A stretch of 64,000 nt of DNA, taken from assembly GCA_030268105.1 (NCBI GenBank), contig BSDZ01000103.1, positions 2,112,501 through 2,176,500 of the forward strand, given 5' to 3'. This document shows, one piece after another, positions 46,511 through 59,079 of the stretch (positions within the stretch are counted from its first letter, which is position 1; each line of letters begins with the position of its first letter). The DNA comes from Volvox africanus (lineage: Eukaryota > Chlorophyta > Chlorophyceae > Chlamydomonadales > Volvocaceae). The notes beneath the pieces were generated by a model. That model searched no databases. It had not been told where the DNA came from and saw only the letters and a program-made list of their open reading frames with translations. Both the position numbers and the translations under genes were made by a program.

Positions 46511-49500
46511 GATGTGGATGTGGATGTGGATGTGGATGTGGATGTGGATGTGGATGTGGATGTGGATGTGGATGTGGATGTGGATGTGGATGTGGATGTG
46601 GATGTGGATGTGGATGTGGATGTGGATGTGGATGTGGATGTGGATGTGGATGTGGATGTGGATGTGGATGTGGATGTGGATGTGGATGTGGATGTGGATG
46701 TGGATGTGGATGTGGATGTGGATGTGGATGTGGATGTGGATGTGGATGTGGATGTGGATGTGGATGTGGATGTGGATGTGGATGTGGATGTGGATGTGGA
46801 TGTGGATGTGGATGTGGATGTGGATGTGGATGTGGATGTGGATGTGGATGTGGATGTGGATGTGGATGTGGATGTGGATGTGGATGTGGATGTGGATGTG
46901 GATGTGGATGTGGATGTGGATGTGGATGTGGATGTGGATGTGGATGTGGATGTGGATGTGGATGTGGATGTGGATGTGGATGTGGATGTGGATGTGGATG
47001 TGGATGTGGATGTGGATGTGGATGTGGATGTGGATGTGGATGTGGATGTGGATGTGGATGTGGATGTGGATGTGGATGTGGATGTGGATGTGGATGTGGA
47101 TGTGGATGTGGATGTGGATGTGGATGTGGATGTGGATGTGGATGTGGATGTGGATGTGGATGTGGATGTGGATGTGGATGTGGATGTGGATGTGGATGTG
47201 GATGTGGATGTGGATGTGGATGTGGATGTGGATGTGGATGTGGATGTGGATGTGGATGTGGATGTGGATGTGGATGTGGATGTGGATGTGGATGTGGATG
47301 TGGATGTGGATGTGGATGTGGATGTGGATGTGGATGTGGATGTGGATGTGGATGTGGATGTGGATGTGGATGTGGATGTGGATGTGGATGTGGATGTGGA
47401 TGTGGATGTGGATGTGGATGTGGATGTGGATGTGGATGTGGATGTGGATGTGGATGTGGATGTGGATGTGGATGTGGATGTGGATGTGGATGTGGATGTG
47501 GATGTGGATGTGGATGTGGATGTGGATGTGGATGTGGATGTGGATGTGGATGTGGATGTGGATGTGGATGTGGATGTGGATGTGGATGTGGATGTGGATG
47601 TGGATGTGGATGTGGATGTGGATGTGGATGTGGATGTGGATGTGGATGTGGATGTGGATGTGGATGTGGATGTGGATGTGGATGTGGATGTGGATGTGGA
47701 TGTGGATGTGGATGTGGATGTGGATGTGGATGTGGATGTGGATGTGGATGTGGATGTGGATGTGGATGTGGATGTGGATGTGGATGTGGATGTGGATGTG
47801 GATGTGGATGTGGATGTGGATGTGGATGTGGATGTGGATGTGGATGTGGATGTGGATGTGGATGTGGATGTGGATGTGGATGTGGATGTGGATGTGGATG
47901 TGGATGTGGATGTGGATGTGGATGTGGATGTGGATGTGGATGTGGATGTGGATGTGGATGTGGATGTGGATGTGGATGTGGATGTGGATGTGGATGTGGA
48001 TGTGGATGTGGATGTGGATGTGGATGTGGATGTGGATGTGGATGTGGATGTGGATGTGGATGTGGATGTGGATGTGGATGTGGATGTGGATGTGGATGTG
48101 GATGTGGATGTGGATGTGGATGTGGATGTGGATGTGGATGTGGATGTGGATGTGGATGTGGATGTGGATGTGGATGTGGATGTGGATGTGGATGTGGATG
48201 TGGATGTGGATGTGGATGTGGATGTGGATGTGGATGTGGATGTGGATGTGGATGTGGATGTGGATGTGGATGTGGATGTGGATGTGGATGTGGATGTGGA
48301 TGTGGATGTGGATGTGGATGTGGATGTGGATGTGGATGTGGATGTGGATGTGGATGTGGATGTGGATGTGGATGTGGATGTGGATGTGGATGTGGATGTG
48401 GATGTGGATGTGGATGTGGATGTGGATGTGGATGTGGATGTGGATGTGGATGTGGATGTGGATGTGGATGTGGATGTGGATGTGGATGTGGATGTGGATG
48501 TGGATGTGGATGTGGATGTGGATGTGGATGTGGATGTGGATGTGGATGTGGATGTGGATGTGGATGTGGATGTGGATGTGGATGTGGATGTGGATGTGGA
48601 TGTGGATGTGGATGTGGATGTGGATGTGGATGTGGATGTGGATGTGGATGTGGATGTGGATGTGGATGTGGATGTGGATGTGGATGTGGATGTGGATGTG
48701 GATGTGGATGTGGATGTGGATGTGGATGTGGATGTGGATGTGGATGTGGATGTGGATGTGGATGTGGATGTGGATGTGGATGTGGATGTGGATGTGGATG
48801 TGGATGTGGATGTGGATGTGGATGTGGATGTGGATGTGGATGTGGATGTGGATGTGGATGTGGATGTGGATGTGGATGTGGATGTGGATGTGGATGTGGA
48901 TGTGGATGTGGATGTGGATGTGGATGTGGATGTGGATGTGGATGTGGATGTGGATGTGGATGTGGATGTGGATGTGGATGTGGATGTGGATGTGGATGTG
49001 GATGTGGATGTGGATGTGGATGTGGATGTGGATGTGGATGTGGATGTGGATGTGGATGTGGATGTGGATGTGGATGTGGATGTGGATGTGGATGTGGATG
49101 TGGATGTGGATGTGGATGTGGATGTGGATGTGGATGTGGATGTGGATGTGGATGTGGATGTGGATGTGGATGTGGATGTGGATGTGGATGTGGATGTGGA
49201 TGTGGATGTGGATGTGGATGTGGATGTGGATGTGGATGTGGATGTGGATGTGGATGTGGATGTGGATGTGGATGTGGATGTGGATGTGGATGTGGATGTG
49301 GATGTGGATGTGGATGTGGATGTGGATGTGGATGTGGATGTGGATGTGGATGTGGATGTGGATGTGGATGTGGATGTGGATGTGGATGTGGATGTGGATG
49401 TGGATGTGGATGTGGATGTGGATGTGGATGTGGATGTGGATGTGGATGTGGATGTGGATGTGGATGTGGATGTGGATGTGGATGTGGATGTGGATGTGGA

Positions 49501-49690
49501 TGTGGATGTGGATGTGGATGTGGATGTGGATGTGGATGTGGATGTGGATGTGGATGTGGATGTGGATGTGGATGTGGATGTGGATGTGGATGTGGATGTG
49601 GATGTGGATGTGGATGTGGATGTGGATGTGGATGTGGATGTGGATGTGGATGTGGATGTGGATGTGGATGTGGATGTGGATGTGGATGTG
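46511..49690 (+). repeat. (GATGTG)530 perfect hexamer satellite
   Basis: 3,180 bases of uninterrupted GATGTG, 530 units, with no variant seen by eye. One TATGTG unit borders each side (46505-46510 and 49693-49698), matching the TATGTG units at 97-120 of the other duplicon copy. Because 6 is a multiple of 3, every frame is open; the apparent long proteins (Cys-Gly, Asp-Val, Met-Trp, and His-Pro on the other strand) are artefacts. Confidence 0.98.
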
Positions 49691-49754
49691 GATATGTGGG
49701 GCTCAATATAGGCTGCGTGCGGTCGGGAACATCATCTGAACAGCTCCGAGTAAA

Positions 49755-49827
49755 GCTCGGTTACTTCAGTCGGTAGAGCGTACGGCTGTTAACCGTAAGG
49801 TCGACAGTTCGAACTTGTCATCGAGGG
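49755..49827 (+). pseudogene. tRNA-Asn (GTT), decayed
   Basis: Duplicate of 179-251. The D stem is changed to CTTC, which cannot pair fully with GAGC. The first acceptor pair is G-G and one T-stem pair is now G-U. The anticodon arm is intact. Probably not functional. Confidence 0.75.
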
Positions 49828-49836
49828 CGGATGTGA

Positions 49837-49936
49837 GGGGTCGTAGCTCAAATGGTAGAGTGCCCGCTTAGCATGCGAAGCTGAGCGCCGCAGAACAATG
49901 TGCGGGAGGTAGGGGGATCGATGCCTACTGACTCCA
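49837..49936 (+). tRNA. tRNA-Ala (AGC) with intron
   Basis: 100 bases. Acceptor GGGGTCG/TGACTCC pairs with two G-U pairs. D arm, anticodon stem CCCGC/GCGGG and anticodon AGC are present, with an intron of about 27 bases after the anticodon. The T arm has a normal seven-base ATCGATG loop but one mismatch in its stem. Better preserved than its duplicate at 261-354. Confidence 0.78.
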
Positions 49937-50219
49937 GATAATGTCCACCTCTGGTTTGGAGTCCTTGTTGAGTCTTTTCTGTCCTCGATGACTCTGTTCT
50001 GTTCCATGTTTCCTTGCTTCACCGGACCTTCCCCTTGGGCACCCAGCCATACAGACATACACATACAGTAAGGCGCTCTGCTACTATCCCATCCCTCTGC
50101 TAGTATCCGTATCAATGCCACTGCTGCGGTGTGTGCATACACATGTGTGTGCAACAACACTACTGCATCCCTCCATCCTCTCGTCGGATGCCTTCCAGCT
50201 TGCATCGCTTGGATGGATG

Positions 50220-50270
50220 CTGCCCGTTCATACAAAGCATGTCCGATGGATGACCATGCATGACGGGCAG
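50220..50270. repeat. 51-base hairpin repeat, copy 2
   Basis: CTGCCCGT...ACGGGCAG; differs from copy 1 by one base in the loop. Part of the duplicated segment. Confidence 0.7.
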
Positions 50271-50325
50271 ATCGGTAATCAGTAAGGCAGTCATACAACA
50301 TCCCGCATCATCCGGTCTTCTGTGT
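50247..50325 (+). repeat. 79-base direct repeat, left
   Basis: Recurs at 51030-51108 with one difference noticed. It spans the right half of the hairpin repeat and the sequence up to the start of the family IV LTR. Confidence 0.9.
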
Positions 50326-51028
50326 TGTATTACGGTTTGATTATCATCAATGTGTTGGTCTAGGCGACCTAATAAGACAATATGGGAACATAATTAATGC
50401 ATTGCTCTCTCTCTCTCTCTAGATATATATATGTATTGCTATATGTAGATATATGTATATGTATTGCTATATGTAGATATATACATATATTGCTGTAAAT
50501 ATCTGTATATATATCAAAATATATTAATTTTTATATATTTAGCTAGTTTTGCATTTAAGAATCCATGAAATTGGGTTTCTTGGTCTCATGCTGCCAGCTG
50601 TATCAATAATGCGCCAACCAATGAACGTTTGACTCAACCCGAGGAACGTGGGTAATGAGCATTGTAATAAATGGCATGACTTGTTCAGTTATAATATTTG
50701 TTGTATGGTTGGTACCTCAATGTTGGCATGAACGACGCAAAGTGTGAGAATTGCGACGACCACAGTGGTTAGTCGGCAACCCAATATTGATATTCGGCCA
50801 TTATATTACATAAATACCGGGAAGGCTTGATAATACTGCATGCGAATATCTGTGATACGTTGCTAGGGTTCATCACACTCACGAATCGATGATCTGGTGT
50901 GAGATGTACTGCATATGGGTATCACAAGTATAATATGTGCGAGGATGGCTGAATAGCTTAAGCTTTTACGAGCTCAAATCGGATTATCTTTGATATTATC
51001 ATATTGAACTATATTACGCTGTGATTGG
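50323..51028 (+). repeat. Family IV LTR fragment, copy 2
   Basis: Duplicate of 741-1446, including the CT and AT-rich microsatellite. The shared LTR motif reads GCGAGGATGGC here, with one C to T change. It is cut at GTGATTGG. Confidence 0.6.
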
Positions 51029-51029
51029 T

Positions 51030-51108
51030 TGGATGACCATGCATGACGGGCAGGTCGGTAATCAGTAAGGCAGTCATACAACATCCCGCATCATCCGGTC
51101 TTCTGTGT
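51030..51108 (+). repeat. 79-base direct repeat, right
   Basis: Second copy of 50247-50325. The two bracket the LTR fragment, but at 79 bases they are too long to be a target-site duplication. Confidence 0.9.
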
Positions 51109-51316
51109 GGGGATAAATAGTCGCCTGCAGTACGACAAGGCGCAGATTGCAGAAGTGTTGTAAGTTCAGCTAAGCTTCAGCAGTAGAAGATTCCTCTGGT
51201 TATTTTATCGATGGATACCTGGCCGTGTACGGACATCCGTGTACCATGTAGTGTTTGTACATACCGCTGTACGTTAAGCGCCTTTATGATATATAGTGTG
51301 TTGAGGATAGAATGTC
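51109..51316. other. Unassigned flank left of the DIRS element
   Basis: 208 bases with no gene or repeat I recognise; it begins GGGGATAAATAG. Confidence 0.4.
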
Positions 51317-51471
51317 TTGCGGGCTTGCGTTAGGAAGCCGGGTTAGTTAGGCGTAAGGCCTCGGTAAGGCATTTAAACTAAGGGCCTTACCTCAGCCCGT
51401 GTCCTCGGGGCTGTATTTATTCGCGTGCGTAGTCTTTCCTTTTTATCTTGTTTTTGTTTTTCAGCACGCGC
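51317..51471 (+). repeat. DIRS split repeat A1
   Basis: 155 bases, TTGCGGGCTTGCG to CAGCACGCGC, matching A2 with few differences. Marks the left end of the element. Confidence 0.9.
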
Positions 51472-51645
51472 TGAACAACGAAGCGGATCCCGCGCCCTTG
51501 GCGCGCTTCTGTTTAAAAACCGCTGTGCTTTCAGCTTGTCAGCAGGACCCATCAGGTAGAGCGTCTCCCTACATCGCTCTGTTTATTTTCTACAATGATC
51601 CTCATCATCATGGTGCTGGTGGGCGTCGTGAATGGCGCCCTTGCC

Positions 51646-52620
51646 ATGGAGGCCCTCGGTGGAGGATTACCGGTCAGCAGCTCGACCTACACCAACCCAC
51701 TTGGAGGTTTTTCCCGCCTGGGGACACCAGTGGGACCGACACTCCTGAATCATCAGGGGGTCGCGATGATGCAACATGTGGGTCCAAGTGTCGCCGAGCA
51801 ACAAACAGCTCTAATCCTGCAACTGCAACAACAAGTCCAGACACTGTCCACTCAGTTAAATCAAGGTGGGCAACCGGGAATGGCGGACTTTGAATTCCTG
51901 TCGCGCTACTATCAGGACCCGCGAGCGCACCAATCACCGGAAACGGGACGCTTCCCTTTCCCTAGACGTATCATTTCTGGCCTGCCATCTGGAGGAATTA
52001 ATGCTAATAATCATGTCCTGCTTAATTACAAAGCTTTTCCGGAATGGCGGGATTTAGAGCATGCGCAGCAAGGATAACCGGACCGTGCAGGCTCCCTGCT
52101 TTACGAGTTCGGAAGTTTAATGACAGCTCTATCAATTGCAGAGCTGACTGCTGCCGGCCTTGAATCTTTGATAAAGAGCGTTGCGCATATGGGTCTGAAT
52201 CAGAGTTGGTTGGCAGTGGTTTCCAATACTCATCGCACCTTGCATTATAATATGAACTGGCTCCGGGAGCTGATATCCGCCCGCATAAATTGCATTATTG
52301 AGTTTTCTTCGCGTGGTAGGGACGGCCTTGTGGCTCTGCACTATCGTTATTTTGCCACGGCAGAACGTGCAGTTCAGGATGATGTTCTGCGGGAATATGA
52401 TGATGAGTTTGCCCGTGCCCGCCAGAAGGTTTCCTTAAAGTATCTCGCAGAGAAGGAGCACAAGACTCGTACTGGTGGCAATGCTGGAGTTCTCCTTTTT
52501 AATGGCACTCGCCAACGCCGGGGGCGTGGTGGTTTTGCAGGGCGTGGTTTCCCGCCCAATCGTGCCTCTGCTGCGGTAGGGAGCTCCACCTCGGGTGCTA
52601 GTGCCCCGGGGCAGAGTTGA
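51646..52620 (+). pseudogene. DIRS gag-like protein
   Basis: ATG 51646 has a good context (GCCATGG); an ATG at 51595 is an in-frame alternative. Residues about 50-75 are Gln-rich (QQTALILQLQQQVQTLSTQL) and look coiled-coil. TAA at 52075-52077 interrupts the frame, which continues open to TGA at 52618. The C-terminus is Gly/Arg-rich (RQRRGRGGFAGRGF) and probably binds RNA. No zinc knuckle. Position before RT supports a Gag role. Confidence 0.7.
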
Positions 52621-52634
52621 AGTAGTTTTTGAAC

Positions 52635-54618
52635 ATGAGCACCCCTTTGCTTGCTCGAGTTCAAGCACACCTAGCGGCTTGGAAGGCTATTGGGGCGGAC
52701 ACTCGGACGCTACATGTGCTGAAGCAGGGGGTTCCAGTGGGGTTTCGTAATGGTTGTCCGCCCCCTGCCTTTGATCTCCCGAGTTTTCCGGTCTCGGAGA
52801 TACAGAAACGGTGGTGGCAGGAGGTAGAAGAACCCCGCCTCATTGCTCTTGGGGCCATCTCCCGTGTGGACCCCTCACGGACGGTTCAGCATGTGGTTAA
52901 TGCCTTTTGTGTGCCAAAGCAGGGTAGTGCTTCCTGGCGCCTTGTTGTCAACCTTAAGCGGATGAAAATTGCGCAGAAGGCTTATAAGTGCCGTTATGAA
53001 TCCCTCCGTACCCTACGTCTTATGGGCATTCAGAATTCGTGGATGATCAAGGTGGATTTAGCTGATGCCTTTTACCATATTCCCATCCGTCCAGTGGATC
53101 GACGTTTCTTTACCTTCCGCTTCTGTGACACTCTGTATGAGATGAATGCCCTACCTATGGGTTGGTTGAATAGTCCTTACTGGTTCACGAAGATTATGCG
53201 GAATGTAGTTCGTTTCTGGAGGGATCCTATTGCAGCGGTCGGTGGCAAGAAATGTCGGGTTACACCTCCCATGCCGCCGCATCAGTTTTTCCCAGCATGT
53301 GGCAGTGGACGACCAGCCCGTCTTGGAGCTCGGGTTCTACCCTACCTGGACGACTTTCTTTTCGTTTTCTCTTCCAAGGAGCAGGCCAGTCTTGGAGCGC
53401 GGTGGGTGCGACAGACTATTGAGTTTTTAGGTTTAGCTTGTCACCCAACAAAATGTCAGTGGGAGCCTTCACAGGCAGTTTATCATCTAGGCATCACTGT
53501 CAATACCGCATCTGGTTTGTTTGAGGTACCCAAGGAGAAGCTTTCCAAGCTCCGACGGCTGGCAGTTGGCTTGAGGGTCACGGCTAAGAAAAATCGTCGG
53601 TTGGTCCAGAAGCGTGAGTTAGCAAAATTTTGTGGTTTCACCCAGAGTGTTAAGTTGGCTCTTACCCCAGCCCCGCTTTTTCTTTGTAACTTCTATGATG
53701 ATATCATGCAACCTGTAGGTTGGTCAGGCCGTATTCGTCTATCACATGGTTCCCTTCGGGATCTTGATTGGTGGGCTGATATCCCAACGCGGCATTGCTC
53801 TGCCGCTATTCACATAGGGCCTGCCGCGGTGGACTTGTCCGTTGATGCATCCCGTCACTCCTGGGGTGCAACACTACATGGTCGGATAGCTCGAGGTTAT
53901 TGGTCCTCTAACGACTACCTGGCGCATTAATTGGAAAGAGCTGCGTGCTGTTCGTCATGCCGTGGAGTCGTTCCTTCCTTATGTCACCCAGCGGGTTGTG
54001 CTTATCAGGGAGGATAACACTTGCACGCAGGCAGTTTTAGGACGTCTGTCTTCTAGATCCCCGTGTTTGCATGAGGAGATGAGGTGTTTATGGAGTTTCC
54101 TGCAGGAACATAGTATTATCCTCCAGGTAGAACGGGTAGTTAGTGCTGAGAATGAGGCAGATGCAGCTTCTCGTTGGATAGACCGGGATGATTATCGTTT
54201 GCACCCTCACCTTTTTCAGCTTATTGAGAACCGTTTTGGTCTGCATGACGTGGACTTATTTGCCTCGCATATCAACGCGCAGCTGCCTTGCTTCTTCTCA
54301 CGGCATCATTGCCCGGGTTCTTCGGGTGTGAACGCACTTTTACAACCCTGGACTGGGCACAACGCTAACGGTTGCCCACCCCTGGACCCGGACTTTTTGA
54401 TGGCCGTGGTGCAGAAGGTCCGAGAAGAGCAGGCATGTGTCACCCTGGTGGTCCCCTACTGGACAGCTCAACCTTGGTGGCAGCAACTCATGGACCTAGC
54501 AGTGGACCTGGTTTTCCTCCCATCCAACACCGTGCTGTTTGCTCCTGGGATGGGAGGTTCAAACACCTTCCTTCCTCCTCCGAGTTGGCAGGTCGTAGCA
54601 GTACGGGTGCAGTGGTAG
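52635..54618 (+). pseudogene. DIRS reverse transcriptase-RNase H
   Basis: ATG 52635. RT runs to about 53700, with WRLVVNLKRM, VDLADAFYHIPI, YEMNALPMGWLNSP and the YLDD box at 53343-53354. RNase H starts SVDASRHSWGATL; the block INWKELRAV is reached only after a frameshift at 53926 (TAA follows in the RT frame). The second part (53926-54618) ends with RNase H and a DIRS-type tail (DVDLFASHINAQLPCFFSR, a block typical of DIRS and related RNase H regions). The recombinase gene overlaps its end in another frame. Confidence 0.9.
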
Positions 54619-54647
54619 AGTGGGCTCGCTCTCTTGAGGCAAATGCC

Positions 54648-54674
54648 CACTATAACAAGGAATTCGTGCGTTAG
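54648..54674 (+). repeat. CACTA left terminal inverted repeat
   Basis: 27 bases, CACTATAACAA then GGA then ATTCGTGCGTTAG. It differs from the right end only in the middle three bases (CAG there). Confidence 0.9.
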
Positions 54675-55200
54675 CTCCCCTAACGCGAGCCTAACGCAAG
54701 CCTAACGCAAGCCTAACGCGAACTAACGCGAGCTAACGCAAAGCCTAACGCAAATCAAACGCATTGCATTATTGCTTGCGTATCGCTAACGCAATCCTAA
54801 CGCACCTAACGCAATCGCAAATAAACTTTTTTGGGAGGGAACGAAAATGTTTGCGTTTACTTTGCGTTAGCTAACGCAACCTAACGCGAACTTACGCAAT
54901 GTCAAACGCACCCACATAGATTCTAAGGTGTGCGTTAGGCCTAACGCAACGCAAGCATTAGAGACCCATACGCAAGCAAAAATACATAGCGTGCATGGAA
55001 GTTAACGCACTTAAAGTTCTCTAACGCACAATATACGCACGCCTAACACGCATTAACGCGCATTAACGCATGCTTGCGTATGCTGCGAATAATGCGTACA
55101 CAGCTAGCAGTTGTGGGTTACGTAAAAGTTTTATATGCATGTAACTAACATATTCGCACGCTTTCGCAAGGTCTTACGCGTGCGATAGCAACATTCGCGC
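54675..55200. repeat. CACTA left subterminal repeat zone
   Basis: Many copies of CTAACGCA/CTAACGCG and degenerate forms, mostly in one orientation near the end and mixed further in. In En/Spm such motifs bind the TnpA-like protein. Bases 55201-55694 hold a short plus-strand exon-like stretch (ENIPGNNLQLNIREAS before GTAAGC) that I cannot assign. Confidence 0.85.
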
Positions 55201-55694
55201 CACTTTCGCTTTGTGTACGAGGCAGCCTTGCATTCTTGCTCACTGTAACTACTTTTGGTCGTTCTGGTTATTTCTTTACTGTTTCAGTTATCGTTCCTGT
55301 TATTGTTTGCTGTTTTGCCAACCCGCTGCAGAATTATTTTTTGTGTACGGATACTATCCTGTCGTAATGTACGTAGCTGTTATGAAGAATATCAATAGGA
55401 TTTCAGTATTGATAGATGAAAATATTCCAGGAAATAATTTACAGCTCAATATTCGGGAAGCATCCAGGTAAGCAGCCATTGGTGAGTACGCATTAATTCA
55501 ACGAAACAATCAAATTTCTACACATCCAATCCTGCCAATCAAATTCTGTTTATGAGTTCAATAATCATTTGTACCATGCACCAATCATTTCAATCATCAT
55601 TAGGTACATACATCCTAACTTCATCTGCCACCGCACATTTAGCAGCCCGCTCTAATATAAGCTTAGAAACAAACATGTTAGATGTTAGTTCTAT

Positions 55695-58283
55695 CTAATC
55701 GTCTTCTATTTCACTATCTTCGTTGTCATCGTCCTCTCGCGCACTGGTGGCATCATCCTGCTCGTCCTCACTCTTCTCGTCCTTGCTCACCTCCTCCTGA
55801 AGCAACTCCTGAAAAATTCAGAAAAGGAAAATTAGATATTACTTACATGCATAAGTATAAAGGTAAATTAAGCCGACATGACCCAGCAATTATCAATTTC
55901 GGTTACGATATCTTTAATCATGATGGATGGGCAGTGCTTCTAGGTACTATGTATGTGGACACTTTGTTACCTGTTTCTTCTTACTCCCTGAGCTCCCACG
56001 TTGACGTCGTGCCCGTGTACATCACACATCTTCCGAAGCACTCTTGACCTTTACCAGTCGAAACAACAGATATTAGAATATTACATTCATACAAGCAGGA
56101 AATTAAGACAACAAGCTGAACTCAAGAAATTTACCTTCTTTCGCCGGTGGTCGTAACTGTCATTATTGTCGTCACCGTCCGTAGACTTGTCTTCCACCGG
56201 CACCTGCTGGTCCAAAACACGTTAAGGGACTAGATAGTGATAATAAATATTATTAAAAAGTAATTAATGTCGGGCCTCAATATAATGTACCTTTCTTTTG
56301 ATGCCCGTGCTTGTCCGTCTCACTTTCGTGGATGGCCGCACATCGTCATTGTTCGTTACCTTCAAGGCCCACCATTAACATACATATATGATTTTAGAAA
56401 TGATAAGCTTACATTTTTTATTAAAAAAGAGAAAAACAAATCGACATATACCACATCAAACCACAAAGCATGCAGCAAATTAAAAGACTAGAACGAAACA
56501 TAAAATTACAACTCACTAAAACGGGAAGACAGGATGAATGGGCTGTACCTTTTTCGCTGCCGCCTTGCTTGAGTTTGTAGCATTCCTGCTGGAGTTCCTT
56601 GCCTTAGAGGGCTCTGAACTCTTTGCCTACATGAAAAGGAAGTATGTTTGAGGAATATAGGAACAATTACATAAAAGACAAAAAGGAGAAAACAGGTTAA
56701 AGGACATTAATGACCTGTACATCCCTGTACATGCAATCAGTAATGTACATCACCCATCCTGCAATAACCTTGCTAAGCGCGCCTGGAAATTTGCACACCC
56801 CTTCATCCACTCTCTTTACCACTATTATTTGGACTAACCTGTCGGCGTCTAGCGGCCTTGATCTCCTTCTCCTTCTGATGTATGCGAGCTGCATTGGCAG
56901 CCAGCACCATCATCAATGCATCTTCACCATGTGCGGGCTGCTTTTGGCGTTGGCTAGTGCGCCCATCCTGAGTTCCTGGCGGCTCGTCATTTCGGCTGCT
57001 TTTCTGCGGTTTGGTAGCAATTAAGCATTTCGTAAATGAGGAAATAAAGGCATGAAAAAATTGTTATTGTTTTACTAGCTAAAATAAGAAACAAATGTTA
57101 TGCATGAACTGTGATGTACTTTCTGCAAACATACTAAGAAGTACATACTATTATGGTGGCGAAGCAGCAGCAATAATTAAAGTGAACACATGCATAATCG
57201 CATCTTACCGTAGTGCCTTTTGGCAACTCCAGTGCACCAAGGCCTGGTGTATGCTGAGCTGTTCCACCAGCTCCAACTGGCACTGGAGTGGCTGGTATGG
57301 CAAAGGATGTCTTACTGCTTTCAATCTGCTTCCGCTGCGCAAGTGCATTAATAAGCTCCTGTTGCCGATCTGTCACATTCAAATCCTCCATCACAATGCG
57401 GCGCTCACTGGGACCCGCATCTGGGTTATCTGGCTGAGCGTACTTGAAGCTCCTCCAGGCTGCCCAAGACTCCTTGTTCCACAGCTTCTTCCATGGCTTC
57501 TTCTCAAACTCATCTACATAAAAATAATGTGAAGACGAACATCAACGCCAGATGCCATGATACACATCATTGTCGAAAGTTTTCGTAATCCCGTACATAG
57601 CGTAAGCGGCATGACATGTCCTTTGTCGTAAAACAAATCTTTGGCCCGCGTTTACCCCATATTCCATTTTTCAAAATACATAGAAAGGATTTTTTTATCA
57701 AACAACCTGATCAAAATATGTTGTAAAAAAGTATATGGATGACAAGTAGCAGTACGAGCTCACAAACCTGGCTTGCAGGCAAGTTCCTCCTTTTGGGTGG
57801 CCTTCACTTTTTCGTACCTTGCATGTTGGGCATTGTAATCCGTTGCGTATCTACAAAGTACATGGGATGCACCGAATAAAAGTGCTTACTTTTTATACTG
57901 TGCATGCTTCATTCTATTGTTGTCTGTCCCCACTGAAAGTAAGCTAATGATATGGATGGCATGTATGATGACCACAGACAGAAGATAATCACTAGAAGCA
58001 TAACAGTAGGAAAATAAACATGTACGTACTTTTGCCATTTCTTCTTGAAGCAGTCGACCGTAACTCTTGGCTGTAAGTCAGCCACTTGTGCAAAGCCAGC
58101 AGCAAAGCACTTATCCCAAACGGGCTGCAGATGCGGCACACGTTGAATATCCTTCGCAATGAGGACCCGTGGATTCTTCAGGCTGCTGTCGAGGTTGTAC
58201 GGCACGTTGTCGTGGACGGCTTTGTTGATGGCGGCCTGCTCATATGACCTGTTCCGCTTTGATGGCTCACCACGATCATGATC
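55695..58283 (-). CDS. CACTA-borne spliced gene, trihelix/MADF-like protein
   Basis: Minus strand; exons in order 58283-58030, 57850-57768, 57513-57209, 57003-56839, 56626-56549, 56359-56291, 56206-56135, 56048-56028 (least sure), 55808-55695. All introns are GT-AG and all phases agree (2, 1, then 0). The 5' start is unresolved; an exon-like block at about 58308-58385 may precede it. Exons 1-2 hold WDKCFAAGF...VTVDCFKKKWQKYATDY, like the last helices of trihelix/MADF SANT-type DNA-binding domains; then WNKESWAAWRSFKYAQPD, a Gln/Ala helix, Lys/Arg-rich exons suggesting nuclear entry, and a very acidic C-terminus (EDDDNEDSEIEDD). No DDE transposase motif is seen. By position it could be a TnpA-like subterminal-repeat binder or a captured host gene; function unknown. 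Confidence 0.7.
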
Positions 58284-59079
58284 CTTTCATATACTGATTC
58301 TGCTTACTTCAGGGGATACCAATTGAACAGATGGCTGTTTTAGGGATATATGGATAGTTAGTTTCTTCTGAGCCTGGTTCCAAGCCTTCCCCTTAAAATA
58401 TGCATGACATTTTTTATGCGATGACAAAATAATAACCATGCTGAAAATTGTGGCGTGAATCCGTTGAAGTATTCATTCCCGTGCAGCGATTGAACTAATC
58501 TGCCTTGCAATATGTCTGGATTTGGGAAGCATTGGGGTCATAGAGTACGTCTCACACATGGTCAATTTTCATGGTCAATTTTCACACCTACGCAAAGCTG
58601 CTATGGTGCTTGCCGGAAAAGGCTATATAATTTTGGGGGCCTGCTCGATGTGTAACTGTGGCTCTTCGTGACTTTGTTTGGGTCTCCATCTGGCAACATT
58701 GTTGCCTGGCTACTGTGTAAGGTTTGCTGTTGCCAATTTTCTGCGATCCTTACCCACGCTTGCTAACTCCGGCAGCTTGCTGCTCAATAATTAGAAACCC
58801 TTCCATAACTAGAAAGGTAGCCATGAACAGACATGTGTGGCACTTAAGAGTTTTATGTTACAAAGTAAGCCACATGTACAGGTTCTAAATCCATATAATG
58901 GTAGCGATTTAGCGATGTTAACAAGCGTTCACCAGAGCAATCTCTTGTACAACGACTAGTATTCATAGCGCTATCCTAAATTGAAATTAACTTTGAAGAT
59001 ATTTTATGCACAAAGTCTCCAATGCTACTGCACAATAAGAGCAAGTAAGCAAACTAAATAAATCCGGCGAACCCGTGCT
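58284..59079. other. CACTA interior, 5' part of the gene or non-coding
   Basis: Contains one exon-like minus-strand block (GKAWNQAQKKLTIHISLKQ... SPE before GTAAGC). The intron to the next exon would be only 24 bases with the nearest acceptor, or 44-72 bases with later in-frame AGs. The remainder shows nothing recognisable. Confidence 0.4.

Larger units (their letters stand above)
49691..51028 (+). repeat. Segmental duplication, copy 2
   Basis: Near-identical to 115-1446. It begins at the expanded hexamer array and ends at GTGATTGG, after which a 79-base segment from inside the copy is repeated. Confidence 0.92.

Noticed and set aside
46511..49690. Telomere or centromere identity for the GATGTG array
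   Set aside because: GATGTG is not a telomere unit known to me, the array lies between unique genes, and nothing here shows centromere function.
46396..49776. Open frames of more than 1,000 codons across the hexamer array (Cys-Gly, Asp-Val, Met-Trp and His-Pro repeats)
   Set aside because: A 6-base repeat without a stop is open in every frame; there is no other coding evidence.
56267..57532. Plus-strand frames of 74-145 codons inside the CACTA element
   Set aside because: They lie opposite the minus-strand exons and introns, whose splice phases agree; the plus frames have no such support.
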